Shown: positions 27,184-37,655, counted from the first letter of the stretch. The stretch: 64,000 bases of DNA from Chitinophagaceae bacterium (GCA_947454235.1 CANGIY010000002.1:310001-374000); one strand, 5' to 3'. Translations and numbers: made by a program. The notes: generated from the letters alone by a model not told the origin.

Positions 27184-29127
27184 TTATTTTTTACCTGCTG
27201 TTTGCTCGATAACTGCGTTGCGGATGTCGTTAACGAAATCGGTAGTAGCAACTGCTCCTTTATCGCCTTCGCCGTGTTTACGAACTGACACTTTATTTTC
27301 TGCCATTTCTTTCTCACCAACAATCAGCATGTAAGGCACTTTCATTACCTCAGTATCCCTGATTTTACGACCAATTTTCTCGCTCCTGTCATCTACTTCA
27401 CAACGTATATCTGCTTTCCTGAGCATTGCAGCTACTTGTTCAGCATATTCGTTGAATTTATCAGAGATTGGCAACACTTTCACTTGCATTGGCGCCAACC
27501 ACAAAGGCAGGTTACCACCGCAGTGTTCCAACAATACCGCAATGAAACGCTCCATGCTACCAAATGGTGCACGGTGAATCATTACAGGGCGTTTACGAGT
27601 GTTATCGCTATCTACGTACTCAAGTTCAAAGCGCTCAGGCAAGTTATAGTCCACCTGAATGGTGCCCAACTGCCACCTGCGACCAATTGCATCGCGCACC
27701 ATGAAGTCGAGCTTAGGACCGTAGAATGCAGCTTCCCCATATTCAATGACAGTCTTAAGTCCTTTTTCGTTTGCCGAATCGATAATTGCTTGTTCTGCAA
27801 TGGTCCAATTCTCTTCGCTACCTATGTACTTGCTACGGTCTTCTTTGTCGCGCAAAGAAACCTGTGCAGTGTACTCAGTAAAACCCAACGAATTGAACAC
27901 ATACAATACGAGATCAATTACTTTCTTGAATTCATCACGTACTTGCTCAGGCATACAGAACAAGTGAGCATCATCTTGAGTAAATCCACGTACACGGGTT
28001 AAGCCGTGCAACTCCCCACTTTGCTCGTAACGATAAACTGTACCAAACTCTGCCAAACGCAAAGGAAGGTCTTTATACGAACGAGGAGATGATTTATAGA
28101 TTTCGCAGTGGTGCGGGCAGTTCATTGGTTTAAGCATGAACTCTTCACCTTCTTGCGGAGTTGTAATTGGGCGGAAACTGTCTTTACCGTATTTCTCCCA
28201 GTGACCTGAAGTGATATACAATTGTTTACTTCCAATATGCGGAGTAATTACAGGCAAGTAACCCGTTTCAATTTGCGCTTTCTGCAAAAACTGTTGTAAA
28301 CGCTCGCGAAGCATTGCACCTTTAGGCAACCAAAGAGCCAAACCGCTGCCTACTTTCTCAGAGAAAGTGAAAAGTTCGAGCTCTTTACCCAATTTCCTGT
28401 GGTCGCGTTTTTTCGCTTCCTCAAGCAATGCCAAATACTCGTCAAGTTCTTTTTGAGCAGGGTATGTTACGCCATAAATACGCGTAAGCATTTTATTTTT
28501 CTCGTTACCCCTCCAGTATGCACCGGCAATGTTCATGAGTTTAACCGCCTTCACAAAACCCGTATTCGGGATGTGTGGGCCACGGCATAAATCGGTGAAA
28601 TTACCTTGTGTATAGAACGTGATGTTTCCATCATCGAGTCCTTCAATCAATTCTAGTTTGTACTGGTCGCCTTTTTCAGTGAAGTATGCAACTGCATCGG
28701 CTTTTGATACATCTTTACGAACGTATGTAGAATTAGCTTTCGCCAGTTCTTTCATTTTTGCTTCCAGTTTCGGAAGATCTTCTTCGCTGATGGTTCTATC
28801 GCCGAGGTCAATGTCATAGTAAAAACCCGTTTCAATTGGCGGGCCAATACCAAGTTTAACACCTGGGAAAAGGGCTTCAAGCGCTTCCGCCATCAAGTGA
28901 GCAGAAGAGTGCCAAAACGTCGATTTACCATTTTTATCGTCCCACGTCAGCAGTTTTAATGAGGCGTCGGTGTTTATAGGGCGAGATGAATCCCAAACTT
29001 CTCCATTTACTTCGGCAGCAAGTACTTTGCGCGCCAGTCCTTCACTGATGGATTTAGCAATATCTGCAGCAGATACTCCTGCTTCATACTGCCTCACCGC
29101 ACCATCGGGCAATGTAATCTGTATCAT
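27184..29127 (-). CDS. thrS: Threonyl-tRNA synthetase
   Basis: A 647-residue class II synthetase charging tRNA-Thr. Domains in order: TGS (about 1-62, starting [17 protein letters not shown]), the editing domain ([11 protein letters not shown]; the HxxxH metal pair), the catalytic core with [10 protein letters not shown] and [14 protein letters not shown], and the anticodon-binding domain from about 545. The length is standard. A -7 element with full consensus lies just upstream, and a strong terminator follows. infC/rpmI/rplT, often downstream of thrS in other bacteria, are not next to it here. Confidence 0.97.
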   Translation of the reverse strand: MIQITLPDGAVRQYEAGVSAADIAKSISEGLARKVLAAEVNGEVWDSSRPINTDASLKLLTWDDKNGKSTFWHSSAHLMAEALEALFPGVKLGIGPPIETGFYYDIDLGDRTISEEDLPKLEAKMKELAKANSTYVRKDVSKADAVAYFTEKGDQYKLELIEGLDDGNITFYTQGNFTDLCRGPHIPNTGFVKAVKLMNIAGAYWRGNEKNKMLTRIYGVTYPAQKELDEYLALLEEAKKRDHRKLGKELELFTFSEKVGSGLALWLPKGAMLRERLQQFLQKAQIETGYLPVITPHIGSKQLYITSGHWEKYGKDSFRPITTPQEGEEFMLKPMNCPHHCEIYKSSPRSYKDLPLRLAEFGTVYRYEQSGELHGLTRVRGFTQDDAHLFCMPEQVRDEFKKVIDLVLYVFNSLGFTEYTAQVSLRDKEDRSKYIGSEENWTIAEQAIIDSANEKGLKTVIEYGEAAFYGPKLDFMVRDAIGRRWQLGTIQVDYNLPERFELEYVDSDNTRKRPVMIHRAPFGSMERFIAVLLEHCGGNLPLWLAPMQVKVLPISDKFNEYAEQVAAMLRKADIRCEVDDRSEKIGRKIRDTEVMKVPYMLIVGEKEMAENKVSVRKHGEGDKGAVATTDFVNDIRNAVIEQTAGKK

Positions 29128-29150
29128 AATGTTACAAAAATATAAGTCTA

Positions 29151-29158
29151 CAAAAGTA
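29151..29158 (-). promoter_or_regulatory. Bacteroidota -7 element of thrS
   Basis: The minus strand reads TACTTTTG, a full match to TAnnTTTG, 23 bases before the ATG. No clear T-box or leader hairpin is visible. Confidence 0.55.
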
Positions 29159-29384
29159 GCAATTAATTGCGTGTTAGGGAAACACCTCTTTATGAGTGTG
29201 ATAATGGAGTGAGAAAGTGAGTGTTAGGTAGGTCGGAAAAAAGCATTTTGGCACCAGAAGCCCATTCAATTCTCTGAATAGCAACCATGTTTCATTTACA
29301 TTTCAGACTTTATGCACAAACATTGTTTGTGTATAAACCATATTTTAGTGTTCGCATGTAAAGAAGTACCTTTACTAAGTTAAT

Positions 29385-29699
29385 ATGGCAAACAGAATTG
29401 AAAAATTACTGGGATTTTTGCAAGAAACACCAAACGATTGTTTCCTCAATCATGCTTTGGCTCTTGAATTCGTGAAGCTTGATGATGATGGAACAGCGCG
29501 TGGCTATTTCGAAAAAAACCTTGAGTACGACCCTACTTACATTGCGACTTACTACCATTTGGCAAAACTATATGAGCGCCAAAACGAAATAGATGACGCT
29601 GTTACCACCTACGAGCAAGGTATGGACTATGCCCGCAAGGCAGGCGACAACCATTCTTATTCTGAACTACAAAATGCACTTGAAGAACTTACCGATTAA
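29385..29699 (+). CDS. Small TPR-repeat protein
   Basis: A 104-residue protein of about two and a half tetratricopeptide repeats (FLNHALALEFVKLDDDGTAR, then YYHLAKLYERQNEIDDAVTT). It probably acts as a protein-binding scaffold. Its TAA overlaps the tilS ATG by one base, so it is translationally coupled to tilS; a functional link to tRNA modification is not established. A TACCTTTAC element precedes the start by 17 bases. Confidence 0.85.
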   Translation: MANRIEKLLGFLQETPNDCFLNHALALEFVKLDDDGTARGYFEKNLEYDPTYIATYYHLAKLYERQNEIDDAVTTYEQGMDYARKAGDNHSYSELQNALEELTD

Positions 29700-31042
29700 T
29701 GAGTCATTTACAACAACGGTTCGTTGAACACTTCAGTAAGTTTGGTCAAAAAACACAAAGTGCTCATTTCCTTTTAGCGGTGAGTGGTGGTGTAGATTCA
29801 ATGGTGCTTGCGCATTTGTTCAACGCATCCGGTATCCGTTTTGCAGTAGCCCATTGCAATTTCAAGTTGCGAAATAATGAAGCTGATTTGGATGAAAAAT
29901 TGGTAAAAGACTGGTGCCTGGAAAATAGTATTACATTCCACAGAACAGAATTTGCAACAGGGACTATTGCTGAAGACTGGAAAAAAGGAATTCAGGAAAC
30001 AGCCCGTATTTTACGCTACAATTGGTTCAATGAACTAATAACAGAGTATAAATATGACTTTATAGCTACTGCCCACCACCTTGATGACAATGTAGAAACG
30101 TTGCTCTTGAACCTATTTAGGGGAACAGGGTTAGCGGGGTTGCACGGCATTCAACCAATCAATGGCAATATTATAAGACCGCTGTTGTTTGCCAACAAAA
30201 AAGAAATAGAGTTGTACAGTGAGGAACAAAAAATACCTTACCGTACCGACGCATCTAACCTCACTGACGACTACTCCCGTAACGCAATCAGGCGCAATAT
30301 TGTACCTGCAATTGAACAATGGTTTCCCGATGCTACCAAAAGATTGAGTGAAAATATAGATAGATTCAAAGAAGCTGAATTGCTCTATGAAAAAGGATTG
30401 AAACAGTACCGCAAGAAACTAATTGAGCAACGCGGTAAAGATTTTTACATCCCCGTAAGAAAACTGGCGCATTGTCACCCGCTCAATACAATTATATATG
30501 AACTGACGAAGGATTACGGGTTCACTCCAAACCAAGCACCACAAATTGCGCAGTTGATGAATGCCGAAAGCGGCCACGCAATCAGTTCTCTCTCGCATAG
30601 AATCATTAAAAACAGGGATTTCTTCATCGTTACTAGTTTACCAGGTGCCGAAACTGATTTCATTTTAATTGAATCGCTACCTGCCGAGGTAACTACTGAA
30701 AAAAGCATTATTCAATACTCGATTGTTGATGCTCCAAAATCGTTTTCGAACGACAAAAACGTCGCTTACTTTGATATTTCAGAGTTGCAGTTTCCTTTCA
30801 TACTGCGCAAATGGAAGATTGGCGACTACTTCTACCCTTTTGGTATGGGAATGAAAAAGAAAAAAGTGGCGCGGGTGCTTATCAATGAAAAAGTGCCAAT
30901 TCACGAAAAGGAATACATTTTTGTATTAGAGCACCAAAAGAAAATACTATGGTTGGCGGGCATCAGGACTGATGAACGATTCAAAATAAAACCCTCTACA
31001 TTAAAAGTAATGAAGGTGGTAATGAAACCAAATTCGGAATAA
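29699..31042 (+). CDS. tilS: tRNA(Ile)-lysidine synthetase
   Basis: A 447-residue N-type ATP pyrophosphatase that converts the CAU anticodon wobble cytidine to lysidine so that tRNA-Ile reads AUA. The PP-loop SGGVDSM is at 29-35. The ATAHHLDDNVETLL and RPLL motifs, the RRNIVPAIEQWFPD segment and the C-terminal substrate-recognition domain (WKIGDYFYPFGM) are present. Length and domain order are normal for the long form. Confidence 0.95.
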   Translation: MSHLQQRFVEHFSKFGQKTQSAHFLLAVSGGVDSMVLAHLFNASGIRFAVAHCNFKLRNNEADLDEKLVKDWCLENSITFHRTEFATGTIAEDWKKGIQETARILRYNWFNELITEYKYDFIATAHHLDDNVETLLLNLFRGTGLAGLHGIQPINGNIIRPLLFANKKEIELYSEEQKIPYRTDASNLTDDYSRNAIRRNIVPAIEQWFPDATKRLSENIDRFKEAELLYEKGLKQYRKKLIEQRGKDFYIPVRKLAHCHPLNTIIYELTKDYGFTPNQAPQIAQLMNAESGHAISSLSHRIIKNRDFFIVTSLPGAETDFILIESLPAEVTTEKSIIQYSIVDAPKSFSNDKNVAYFDISELQFPFILRKWKIGDYFYPFGMGMKKKKVARVLINEKVPIHEKEYIFVLEHQKKILWLAGIRTDERFKIKPSTLKVMKVVMKPNSE

Positions 31043-31113
31043 TCACCTTGCATCTGTACTATTTTGACGGCTTGGTTTCGGCTCAACACTTTATCTTTAT
31101 CAAAAATAAAACA

Positions 31114-32298
31114 ATGCATCGGTTCATATCTTTATGCGCGTTTTTTTGCCTGTTCGCTACTTTATGTATGGCAAAATCGAATATAAAATCACCCGCACCC
31201 GGCGAAGCAGATACAGCAGCGTACTACAACATGCTGCGCGGCAAAAAAATCGGTTTGCTTATCAATCAGTCTGCGACTTATAACGACACATTATTGCTCG
31301 ATAGGCTGATGCAGCAACAAATAATGGTGGTAAAAATTTTTGTACCTGAGCATGGGTTCAGGGGCACAGAAGATGCCGGCACCGAGTTTGGTAATTCTAC
31401 CGATAAGAAAACAGGCCTGCCGATTATTTCACTATATGGCAAGCACAAAAAACCGACACAAGAAGATCTTCAAGGCATTGATATACTGGTGTATGACTTG
31501 CAGGATGTAGGAGTGCGCTTCTATACTTACGTTTCTACATTACAATATTGCATGGAAGCATGCGCTGAAAACAAGGTTTCGTTGGTGGTGATGGACCGCC
31601 TTAACCCCAATGGATTTTATGTTGATGGTCCTGTGCTGGATACTGAAAACAGGTCGTTTGTGGGTATGCAGCCCGTACCTATCGTGTATGGCATGACGGC
31701 AGGTGAATATGCTCTAATGCTCAAAGGAGAACAGTGGAGTAAAAACACTGACGGGCTCGATTTAAAAGTAATTAAATGCCTGAACTATACCCACAAAACT
31801 ACAGTACCGGGCTATTTGCCACCTTCGCCCAATTTAAGAACCTGGGCTTCGTTGATTGGCTACCCTTCCATGTGTTTGTTTGAAGGCACGAAGCTGAGTG
31901 TTGGCAGGGGCACCGACAGTCCGTTTTTACAATTTGGCGCACCCGAACTAAAGGGAAGTTACAAATACTCATTCACTCCAACGGTAAAAAAAGGTGCTAC
32001 TAAGCCTCTGTACGAAAACAAAACATGTTACGGTTTTTATATTGGCAACAATGAAAAAGACCTCATAAAAAAAATGAGCAGTGGCATGTACCTGCAATGG
32101 ATTTTAAACGCCTACAACAAATACCCCGATAAAGAACACTTCTTCAACGACTTCTTTATAAAACTTGCCGGCAGCAAAACGCTGGAACAACAAATAAAAG
32201 CCGGTAAAACAGATAAAGAAATCAAAGCCTCATGGCAGCCCAAACTCAACACATTCAAAGTCATTCGTAAAAAATACTTGCTGTATAGCGATTTTTGA
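31114..32298 (+). CDS. namZ: NamZ/DUF1343 exo-beta-N-acetylmuramidase, exported
   Basis: A 394-residue protein of the DUF1343 family, whose characterised member from Tannerella releases terminal N-acetylmuramic acid from peptidoglycan fragments. Signal peptide MHRFISLCAFFCLFATLCMA; conserved segments LLINQSATY, VPEHGFRG, PIISLYGKHKKPTQEDL, VYDLQDVGVRFYTY, MDRLNPNG, YPSMCLFEGTKLSVGRGTD. The ATG at 31114 is chosen because the signal peptide starts there; a TTG 66 bases upstream would add an unlikely extension. It follows tilS by 71 bases. Periplasmic cell-wall recycling is the likely role. Confidence 0.9.
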   Translation: MHRFISLCAFFCLFATLCMAKSNIKSPAPGEADTAAYYNMLRGKKIGLLINQSATYNDTLLLDRLMQQQIMVVKIFVPEHGFRGTEDAGTEFGNSTDKKTGLPIISLYGKHKKPTQEDLQGIDILVYDLQDVGVRFYTYVSTLQYCMEACAENKVSLVVMDRLNPNGFYVDGPVLDTENRSFVGMQPVPIVYGMTAGEYALMLKGEQWSKNTDGLDLKVIKCLNYTHKTTVPGYLPPSPNLRTWASLIGYPSMCLFEGTKLSVGRGTDSPFLQFGAPELKGSYKYSFTPTVKKGATKPLYENKTCYGFYIGNNEKDLIKKMSSGMYLQWILNAYNKYPDKEHFFNDFFIKLAGSKTLEQQIKAGKTDKEIKASWQPKLNTFKVIRKKYLLYSDF

Positions 32299-32364
32299 TG
32301 GGGTTGTGTGATTCTCAAAAACAGGTTTGGGGCGTTAGCATTGTGCGTTGCAACCTACATTGTG

Positions 32365-32389
32365 TAGTTTCATTGGTATGCAACCGAAA
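32365..32389 (+). repeat. Dispersed 25-bp repeat, copy 2
   Basis: Matches 11355-11379 with a single mismatch (A for T in the middle). Confidence 0.75.
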
Positions 32390-32520
32390 CAAAAACTTGA
32401 ATGCTGGGATTAGCATAGCTCTCCTGTGTCTACGAATCCCGAATTTACCTCGGGAGAGCGGGACTCCTGTCCCCAACTCTACCATAACAAGTTTGAATCA
32501 GAATTTTTAGAATTGTGTGC

Positions 32521-32575
32521 TTCGGAAGCACATGCTTCCTGAATGTTCGGTCGAAGGAAACTTCGACCAGATGTA
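32521..32575 (+). repeat. Two-hairpin dispersed repeat, copy 1
   Basis: Hairpin one is GGAAGCA-CA-TGCTTCC (32524-32539). Hairpin two is GGTCGAAG-GAAA-CTTCGACC (32549-32568). The same order and linker recur at 54744, 57065 and 57136, with a degenerate form at 54870. Confidence 0.85.
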
Positions 32576-32639
32576 CCTACCGTAAGGGCGGAAGATCTTC
32601 CGCCCCTACCCCCCCCTGTCAATCAATACCCATAAAAAA

Positions 32640-32674
32640 CTAAAACCCTCCCGAAGGAAGGTTTTAGCTTTTTT
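32640..32674. terminator. Bidirectional terminator between namZ and the M16 protease gene
   Basis: A stem CTAAAACCCTCC / GGAAGGTTTTAG with one mismatch and a CGAA loop. It is followed by a T run on the plus strand (32669-32674) and preceded by an A run (T run on the minus strand). The two genes converge here. Confidence 0.85.
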
Positions 32675-32692
32675 ATTAAAACAAAATTTTGT

Positions 32693-35518
32693 TTATTGCT
32701 GTTCAGGATAAAGGATAGCAGTAAACTGATTGTTGCCGCTGAAAAGCTTGTTAGCTGTTTCTTTGATGTCGGCAGGAGTTAACTTGTTAACATACTGTTC
32801 GTAGTTCAACACCCTGTCTTGTTCGCGACCCCAGAAAAGAACACTGATCATTTTATCAGCCCAGTATTTGTTTTCTTTAACGTCAGTTCTGTATTTCTCA
32901 ATCCATTGGCTTTTTACTTTGTCGAGGTCTTTTGCGTCAGGACCGTTAGCTTTCAACTTAGCAATTTCTTCTGCTGCACCAGTCAATAGTTTATCAACGT
33001 TTTCAGGACCGCAAGGTAAAGCCAATTGCAAAGTGTAACGAGCATAAGGTTCTTTGCTGAAATTAGCATTGAAACCGCCACCATAGATAGCACCCATTTT
33101 CTCACGCAATTCTTCAATTACTTTGATGTTCAACACTTCAGCAACTGCTTTAGTTTTCAATGCCAACTCTTCAGAATAAGGTAACTCGTTGTAGTACATT
33201 GAAATAATCAAGCTCTTTTTCTCTTTGCCCTTGTTGAATTTGAATGTGTTAGTTCCTTTTACCGGACGAACGCCATTGTCTTTGTATTCGTGTGTAACGC
33301 CTTTTGAAGGAATGCTACCTACGTAAGTTTCCAACAAAGGAAGCATAGTTGCTTCGTCGAAATTACCAGTAATGAAGAATTTGTAACCATCAGCACCACT
33401 AAACTCGTTGTTGTAGATTTCGATAGCCCTGTCAAGGTTTACTTTTTCGAAGTCAGCAGCAGTTGGAATCGCCATTCTAGCGTTCGGGTTGTTACCGTAA
33501 AGTGTTTTAACGAAGGTATCAGTGAAAGCAGCTTGAGGGTTTGCGCTGATGAATTTAACCATAGAAAGGTTTTTATCCATATACGCTTTATACAAATCAG
33601 CATCTTTACGCGGCGACATAATTTGAACGTAAAGTAATTGAAGCATTGATTCAAAATCAGCTTTAGTGCTGCTACAGTTAATTTCGTCGTTCACATCACC
33701 AATAACCATTGATGCCTCGATTTTCTTACCTGCAAGAATTTTCTCAATCTCAGTTGGGTTATACTTACCGTAACCCATTGCGTCCATAATCTCTGTAGCA
33801 AATTTCACATTGCTACGGTCTTTAGCATCATAAGAGTTGCTACCGCCTTTTCTTACGCCTTTCATCAAAATCTCGTCGCTCTTGAAATCAGTTTTCTTAA
33901 CTGTTACTTCAATACCATTTGAGAATTTGTAAGTAGTAGCGTTGAAACCATCAACTTTAGTTGTGTTGGTTACTTTGCCGGCAGTTGGTTTAGAATCAAG
34001 CAATGAAGAAGCAACTGTTTTCTCTTCTTCTTTAGTTACTTTTTGCTCAAAACCTTTCTTAGTAAGTTCCAAGAGTTCTTTGTCAGAAGGCAATTTCATT
34101 CCTTCTTTCTCAGGACCAGTGTACAGCGTGAAAGTGTTTTTGCTTTCGAGCATTTTTTTAATGATCGCATTCGCTTCAGATAATTTAATACCCGGAAGCA
34201 TTTGCTTGTAGTATTTGTATTCGTTTTCAATACCCGGGAATGCTTCGTTATCGAGGAAAGCCCTGATGTATTCTTCAACGTAATCGCGGCTTTCAGTAGT
34301 CGCTTTTTCGTTGTGGTACTTCTCGATGTTGCTCATCATGTCTTTGCGCGCAAGCTCAAGTTCAGTTTCAGTGAAACCATATTCTTTAGCTTTTGTCAAA
34401 AACCCTGTCATTGCATTCAAAGGCTTTTCAACGCCTTCGTCACCAGCAACAGCCACCATTTCAAACGATTGGTAGCCATGAATCAAATCATCGCTAGAAA
34501 CCTGACCGAACGCAAATGGAGGATTACTGCTTTGAGTCAATTCAGAAATTCTTCTGTTCATCATTGACATTACCATGTTCTCAATCAAACCTTCGCGGTA
34601 GTCGCCAACAGTAACGTGGTCTTTCTTCTTAGTATAAGGATACTTCAGGAAGATAAGGCTGTTAGTAGCTTCTTTATCAGTAACAACCATCGCATCAGGC
34701 GCAGTGCGCGACTTAACAGTTTGGTAGGTGCGTGGTTTTTCGTTTGTTGGGTTTTTGATACCTGCAAAGTGTTTTTCAATCATTTTCTTCGCAGTAGCAA
34801 CATCAATGTCACCAACTACAATCACAGATTGCAAATCGGGCCTGTACCAATCGTGGTAGAAGCTACGCACTTTGTCGTAAGTGAAATGTTTCAGGATATC
34901 GTCCTTACCAATTGGTAGACGGTCAGCGTATAAGCTACCTTCAGCCAATTTAGGGAAGTATTTTTTCATCATCCTGTCGTTGGCACCTTTACCAAGACGG
35001 CTTTCTTCAAGAACAACCCCTCTTTCTTCGTCGATGTCTTTATCGGTAAGCAAGGCGTTGTGTGCCCAATCTTCGATAATCTGGAAACCTTTTTCGAGGT
35101 TGCCCGGCTTATCTGTAGGAATAGGAAGAATATAAACAGTTTGATCGAAAGCAGTGTATGCGTTCAAGTCAGCACCAAATTGAACACCAATTGATTGCAA
35201 GTAGCTTACAAGGTCGTTTTTAGGGAAGTTTTTAGAACCGTTGAAGTTCATGTGTTCCATAAAGTGCGCCAAACCCAATTGCTCGTTTGTCTCCAGAATT
35301 GCACCCGCTTTCACAGCCAGCCTCAATTCAACCTTATTACCCGGCTTCTTGTTGGTTCTGATGTAATAAGTGAGTCCGTTTGACAATTTTCCCGTAACCA
35401 CATCAGGGTCAGTTGGGAGTTTTGCTTTAAGGTCCTGAGCGTTTACAGCAACAGCGCCCAGTACCGACATACCGATGCATACCAACGAGGTGCGCAACGA
35501 ATATTTAAGTAATTTCAT
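32693..35518 (-). CDS. M16-family zinc metalloprotease, exported
   Basis: A 941-residue pitrilysin/insulinase-type protease with a signal peptide (MKLLKYSLRTSLVCIGMSVL...VNAQ) and four M16 subdomains. The zinc motif HxxEH is present as H85-F-M-E-H89 in the first half; the second half (from about 500, KVDGFNATTYKFSNGIEVTV) is the inactive partner, as in single-chain enzymes. It is probably periplasmic and degrades peptides. It has a consensus -7 element and a shared terminator, so it seems to be a single-gene unit. Confidence 0.93.
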   Translation of the reverse strand: MKLLKYSLRTSLVCIGMSVLGAVAVNAQDLKAKLPTDPDVVTGKLSNGLTYYIRTNKKPGNKVELRLAVKAGAILETNEQLGLAHFMEHMNFNGSKNFPKNDLVSYLQSIGVQFGADLNAYTAFDQTVYILPIPTDKPGNLEKGFQIIEDWAHNALLTDKDIDEERGVVLEESRLGKGANDRMMKKYFPKLAEGSLYADRLPIGKDDILKHFTYDKVRSFYHDWYRPDLQSVIVVGDIDVATAKKMIEKHFAGIKNPTNEKPRTYQTVKSRTAPDAMVVTDKEATNSLIFLKYPYTKKKDHVTVGDYREGLIENMVMSMMNRRISELTQSSNPPFAFGQVSSDDLIHGYQSFEMVAVAGDEGVEKPLNAMTGFLTKAKEYGFTETELELARKDMMSNIEKYHNEKATTESRDYVEEYIRAFLDNEAFPGIENEYKYYKQMLPGIKLSEANAIIKKMLESKNTFTLYTGPEKEGMKLPSDKELLELTKKGFEQKVTKEEEKTVASSLLDSKPTAGKVTNTTKVDGFNATTYKFSNGIEVTVKKTDFKSDEILMKGVRKGGSNSYDAKDRSNVKFATEIMDAMGYGKYNPTEIEKILAGKKIEASMVIGDVNDEINCSSTKADFESMLQLLYVQIMSPRKDADLYKAYMDKNLSMVKFISANPQAAFTDTFVKTLYGNNPNARMAIPTAADFEKVNLDRAIEIYNNEFSGADGYKFFITGNFDEATMLPLLETYVGSIPSKGVTHEYKDNGVRPVKGTNTFKFNKGKEKKSLIISMYYNELPYSEELALKTKAVAEVLNIKVIEELREKMGAIYGGGFNANFSKEPYARYTLQLALPCGPENVDKLLTGAAEEIAKLKANGPDAKDLDKVKSQWIEKYRTDVKENKYWADKMISVLFWGREQDRVLNYEQYVNKLTPADIKETANKLFSGNNQFTAILYPEQQ

Positions 35519-35538
35519 ATTGAATAATGATGTTTGCC

Positions 35539-35546
35539 CAAAAGTA
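35539..35546 (-). promoter_or_regulatory. Bacteroidota -7 element of the M16 protease gene
   Basis: The minus strand reads TACTTTTG, a full TAnnTTTG match, 20 bases before the ATG. Confidence 0.55.
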
Positions 35547-35681
35547 CTTTAAAAAATTCAAGTGTTAATGTGACTCCCTGCCCTACCCCCATTTTTCACC
35601 CTAAGACGACTGTATTTAACAGAATTGGTTGAATAAACGGTGGATAATTTTACGTTGGCAGCAATTTATTACAGGTGTTTT

Positions 35682-37463
35682 CTATTTTTTGGTTTGCGTT
35701 TTACTCCATGCAGCCAGCTTGTCATGGAGTACGTTCAATGGTACACAACCATCTTTCAGCACTTCGTCGTGGAATGAAGCCATATTGAAGTCTTTACCAA
35801 GTTGTTCCTCATAAAATTTACGCTCATTCAAAATGCCCATCTGACCGATTTTGTATGAAAGTGCCTGCCCCGGAATTGCCATGTAACGCTCAATTTCGGC
35901 AGTGGCGTCATGTTCGGTTATCGACTCATGTGCCATCATGTACTTAATCGCATCTTCACGGCTCATGTTCTTTTGATGCAAACCAATGTCAACTACCAAC
36001 CTTATAGCACGGTGCATGGCATCACTCAGGTGACCGAAGTATTGATAAGGGTCGTCATACAAGCCAAATGCCGTTCCGAATGTTTCGCAATAATGCGCCC
36101 AGCCCTCACCGTAGGCACCATACCATACAAAACGCCTGAATGCAGGTAAGCCTTTATTTTCTTGTGCCAGTGAAATTTGGTAGTGGTGCCCAGGAATAGC
36201 TTCATGCAAGAACAAAGTTGCCATGCCAGTTGCACCAAATTCTTTAGGGTTCAGGATAGGCACATAAAAAATACCAGGTCTTGTGCCATCTTCAGATCCC
36301 TGATTGTATTCAGCACTTGCCGAAGCAGCCCTGAACTCTTCTGTTTGCCTGATTTCAAACTGTGTTTTTGGTACTTTGTTGAAGTACTTCTTCAAGTACG
36401 GCTCTTCAATTTTCTTGATTGCCCAGAAACTATCTAAAACCTGTTTTGCTGTAGTAAACGGACAGAATTTCTTGTCTTTCGAAACGTATTCGAAAAATGC
36501 GTGTAAATCGCCCTTGAAGCCTACTTTCTCTTTCACTTTTACCATCTCGGCTTCTATGCGCGCCACTTCATTCAAACCGGTTTTATAGATACTATCTGCG
36601 CTAAGATTGGTGGTTGTCCAGTACTTGATACAATACTTATAATATTCATCGCCACCCGGCACGCCACTCAATCCCGAAGTTGCACGCGATTTTGGTAAAT
36701 ATTCTTTTTCAAAAAAGTCAGCGAGTTTTGAGTAAGAAACGTTGATTTGTTTTTGAATGCCGTCTTTTAGTGCAGCAGTCAGTCGGTCTTTATCAGCCTG
36801 GCTAAATTCTTTCGGAAACATTTTAGCCGGTCCGTAGAAGATGCTGGCAGTGTCATCAGTTTTCACCACCGACCTCAACTGAGGAAGTACTTTAACAACG
36901 AGTGAATGCGGCAATACCCATCCTTTTTCCATGCCTTGCTTCATGTTATAAATGGCTGTATCGACCCAGGCAGGAAATTGTGCCATTCTTTTCAACCAAT
37001 CGTCGTAATCCTTGACAGTTTTAAAAGGTTGGTTACCAGTACCCGATCCCAATTGTGGAAATTCAAGTGTGAATGACCAGAACTGGGTAATAGGCATTAG
37101 ATGGTTAGGGTATTTAAGTCCTTCGATGTTCATATTCATATCATACTTAAATAGGCGATAGCTAATTACATCATTACCAGTGAGTTTAGAACTATCAATA
37201 GCATTTATTTTATCAAGATATTTTTTATAAAACCTACCCAGGCTATCTCTGAACGATTGAGCGATAGTGATAGTAAGTTTGTCGTTGAACCTGTTATCAC
37301 CAATTGATGTTGCCTCGGTGGGGAACAACATCAGGTGCTCCTCCCAATAGTCAGAACAAAGGTGCTGCAGGTCATAGCCCGGAGTGTTGCCAGTGTTATT
37401 GCCTGCATTGTTACAGGACGAAATAACTGCGGCAGCCGAAAGCAGTAACAACCATTTTTTCAT
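35682..37463 (-). CDS. DUF885-family metalloprotease-like lipoprotein
   Basis: A 593-residue protein with a lipoprotein signal peptide (lipobox ISSC, acylated C17) and the DUF885 fold. The putative zinc site HEAIPGHHYQ is at about 400-410, with a YGEGWAHYCE segment downstream that could supply the third ligand. Relatives resemble M32-like peptidases. It would sit in the envelope. The gene is separated by about 160 bases from the M16 protease on the same strand and diverges from the bacilliredoxin gene. Confidence 0.9.
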   Translation of the reverse strand: MKKWLLLLSAAAVISSCNNAGNNTGNTPGYDLQHLCSDYWEEHLMLFPTEATSIGDNRFNDKLTITIAQSFRDSLGRFYKKYLDKINAIDSSKLTGNDVISYRLFKYDMNMNIEGLKYPNHLMPITQFWSFTLEFPQLGSGTGNQPFKTVKDYDDWLKRMAQFPAWVDTAIYNMKQGMEKGWVLPHSLVVKVLPQLRSVVKTDDTASIFYGPAKMFPKEFSQADKDRLTAALKDGIQKQINVSYSKLADFFEKEYLPKSRATSGLSGVPGGDEYYKYCIKYWTTTNLSADSIYKTGLNEVARIEAEMVKVKEKVGFKGDLHAFFEYVSKDKKFCPFTTAKQVLDSFWAIKKIEEPYLKKYFNKVPKTQFEIRQTEEFRAASASAEYNQGSEDGTRPGIFYVPILNPKEFGATGMATLFLHEAIPGHHYQISLAQENKGLPAFRRFVWYGAYGEGWAHYCETFGTAFGLYDDPYQYFGHLSDAMHRAIRLVVDIGLHQKNMSREDAIKYMMAHESITEHDATAEIERYMAIPGQALSYKIGQMGILNERKFYEEQLGKDFNMASFHDEVLKDGCVPLNVLHDKLAAWSKTQTKK

Positions 37464-37627
37464 GCTTTTATTTTTTTGTAAAGGAACTATTTTTTTTAGT
37501 TCTGTTGTTCACCCTTTTGACGGTATTTAATATCGGTTATGACATCTGTCACCCTTGCCATGATTAAAGCAGATAACTATATTATGATTTCCTATGTAAA
37601 CAGTGGTTGGTGAATGGCGTAAATGAG

Positions 37628-37636
37628 TAATTTTAC
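37628..37636 (+). promoter_or_regulatory. Putative -7 element of the bacilliredoxin gene
   Basis: TAATTTTAC lies 19 bases before the ATG, with TTGG at 37607-37610 as a weak -33 candidate. The final G of the consensus is replaced by A. Confidence 0.4.
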
Positions 37637-37655
37637 ACCCTAAAAAAGTACTTAC

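Larger units (their letters stand above)
32299..32639. other. Intergenic repeat-rich stretch
   Basis: No gene. From left to right it holds the second copy of the 25-bp dispersed repeat (32365-32389), a segment resembling 11191-11216, one copy of the two-hairpin repeat (32521-32575) and a perfect 20-bp palindrome (GGGCGGAAGATCTTCCGCCC, 32587-32606), followed by seven C residues. It ends in a bidirectional terminator. Confidence 0.7.

Noticed and set aside
32295-32510. Possible small protein downstream of namZ
   Set aside because: Overlaps the namZ end and repeat sequence; no ribosome site or family.
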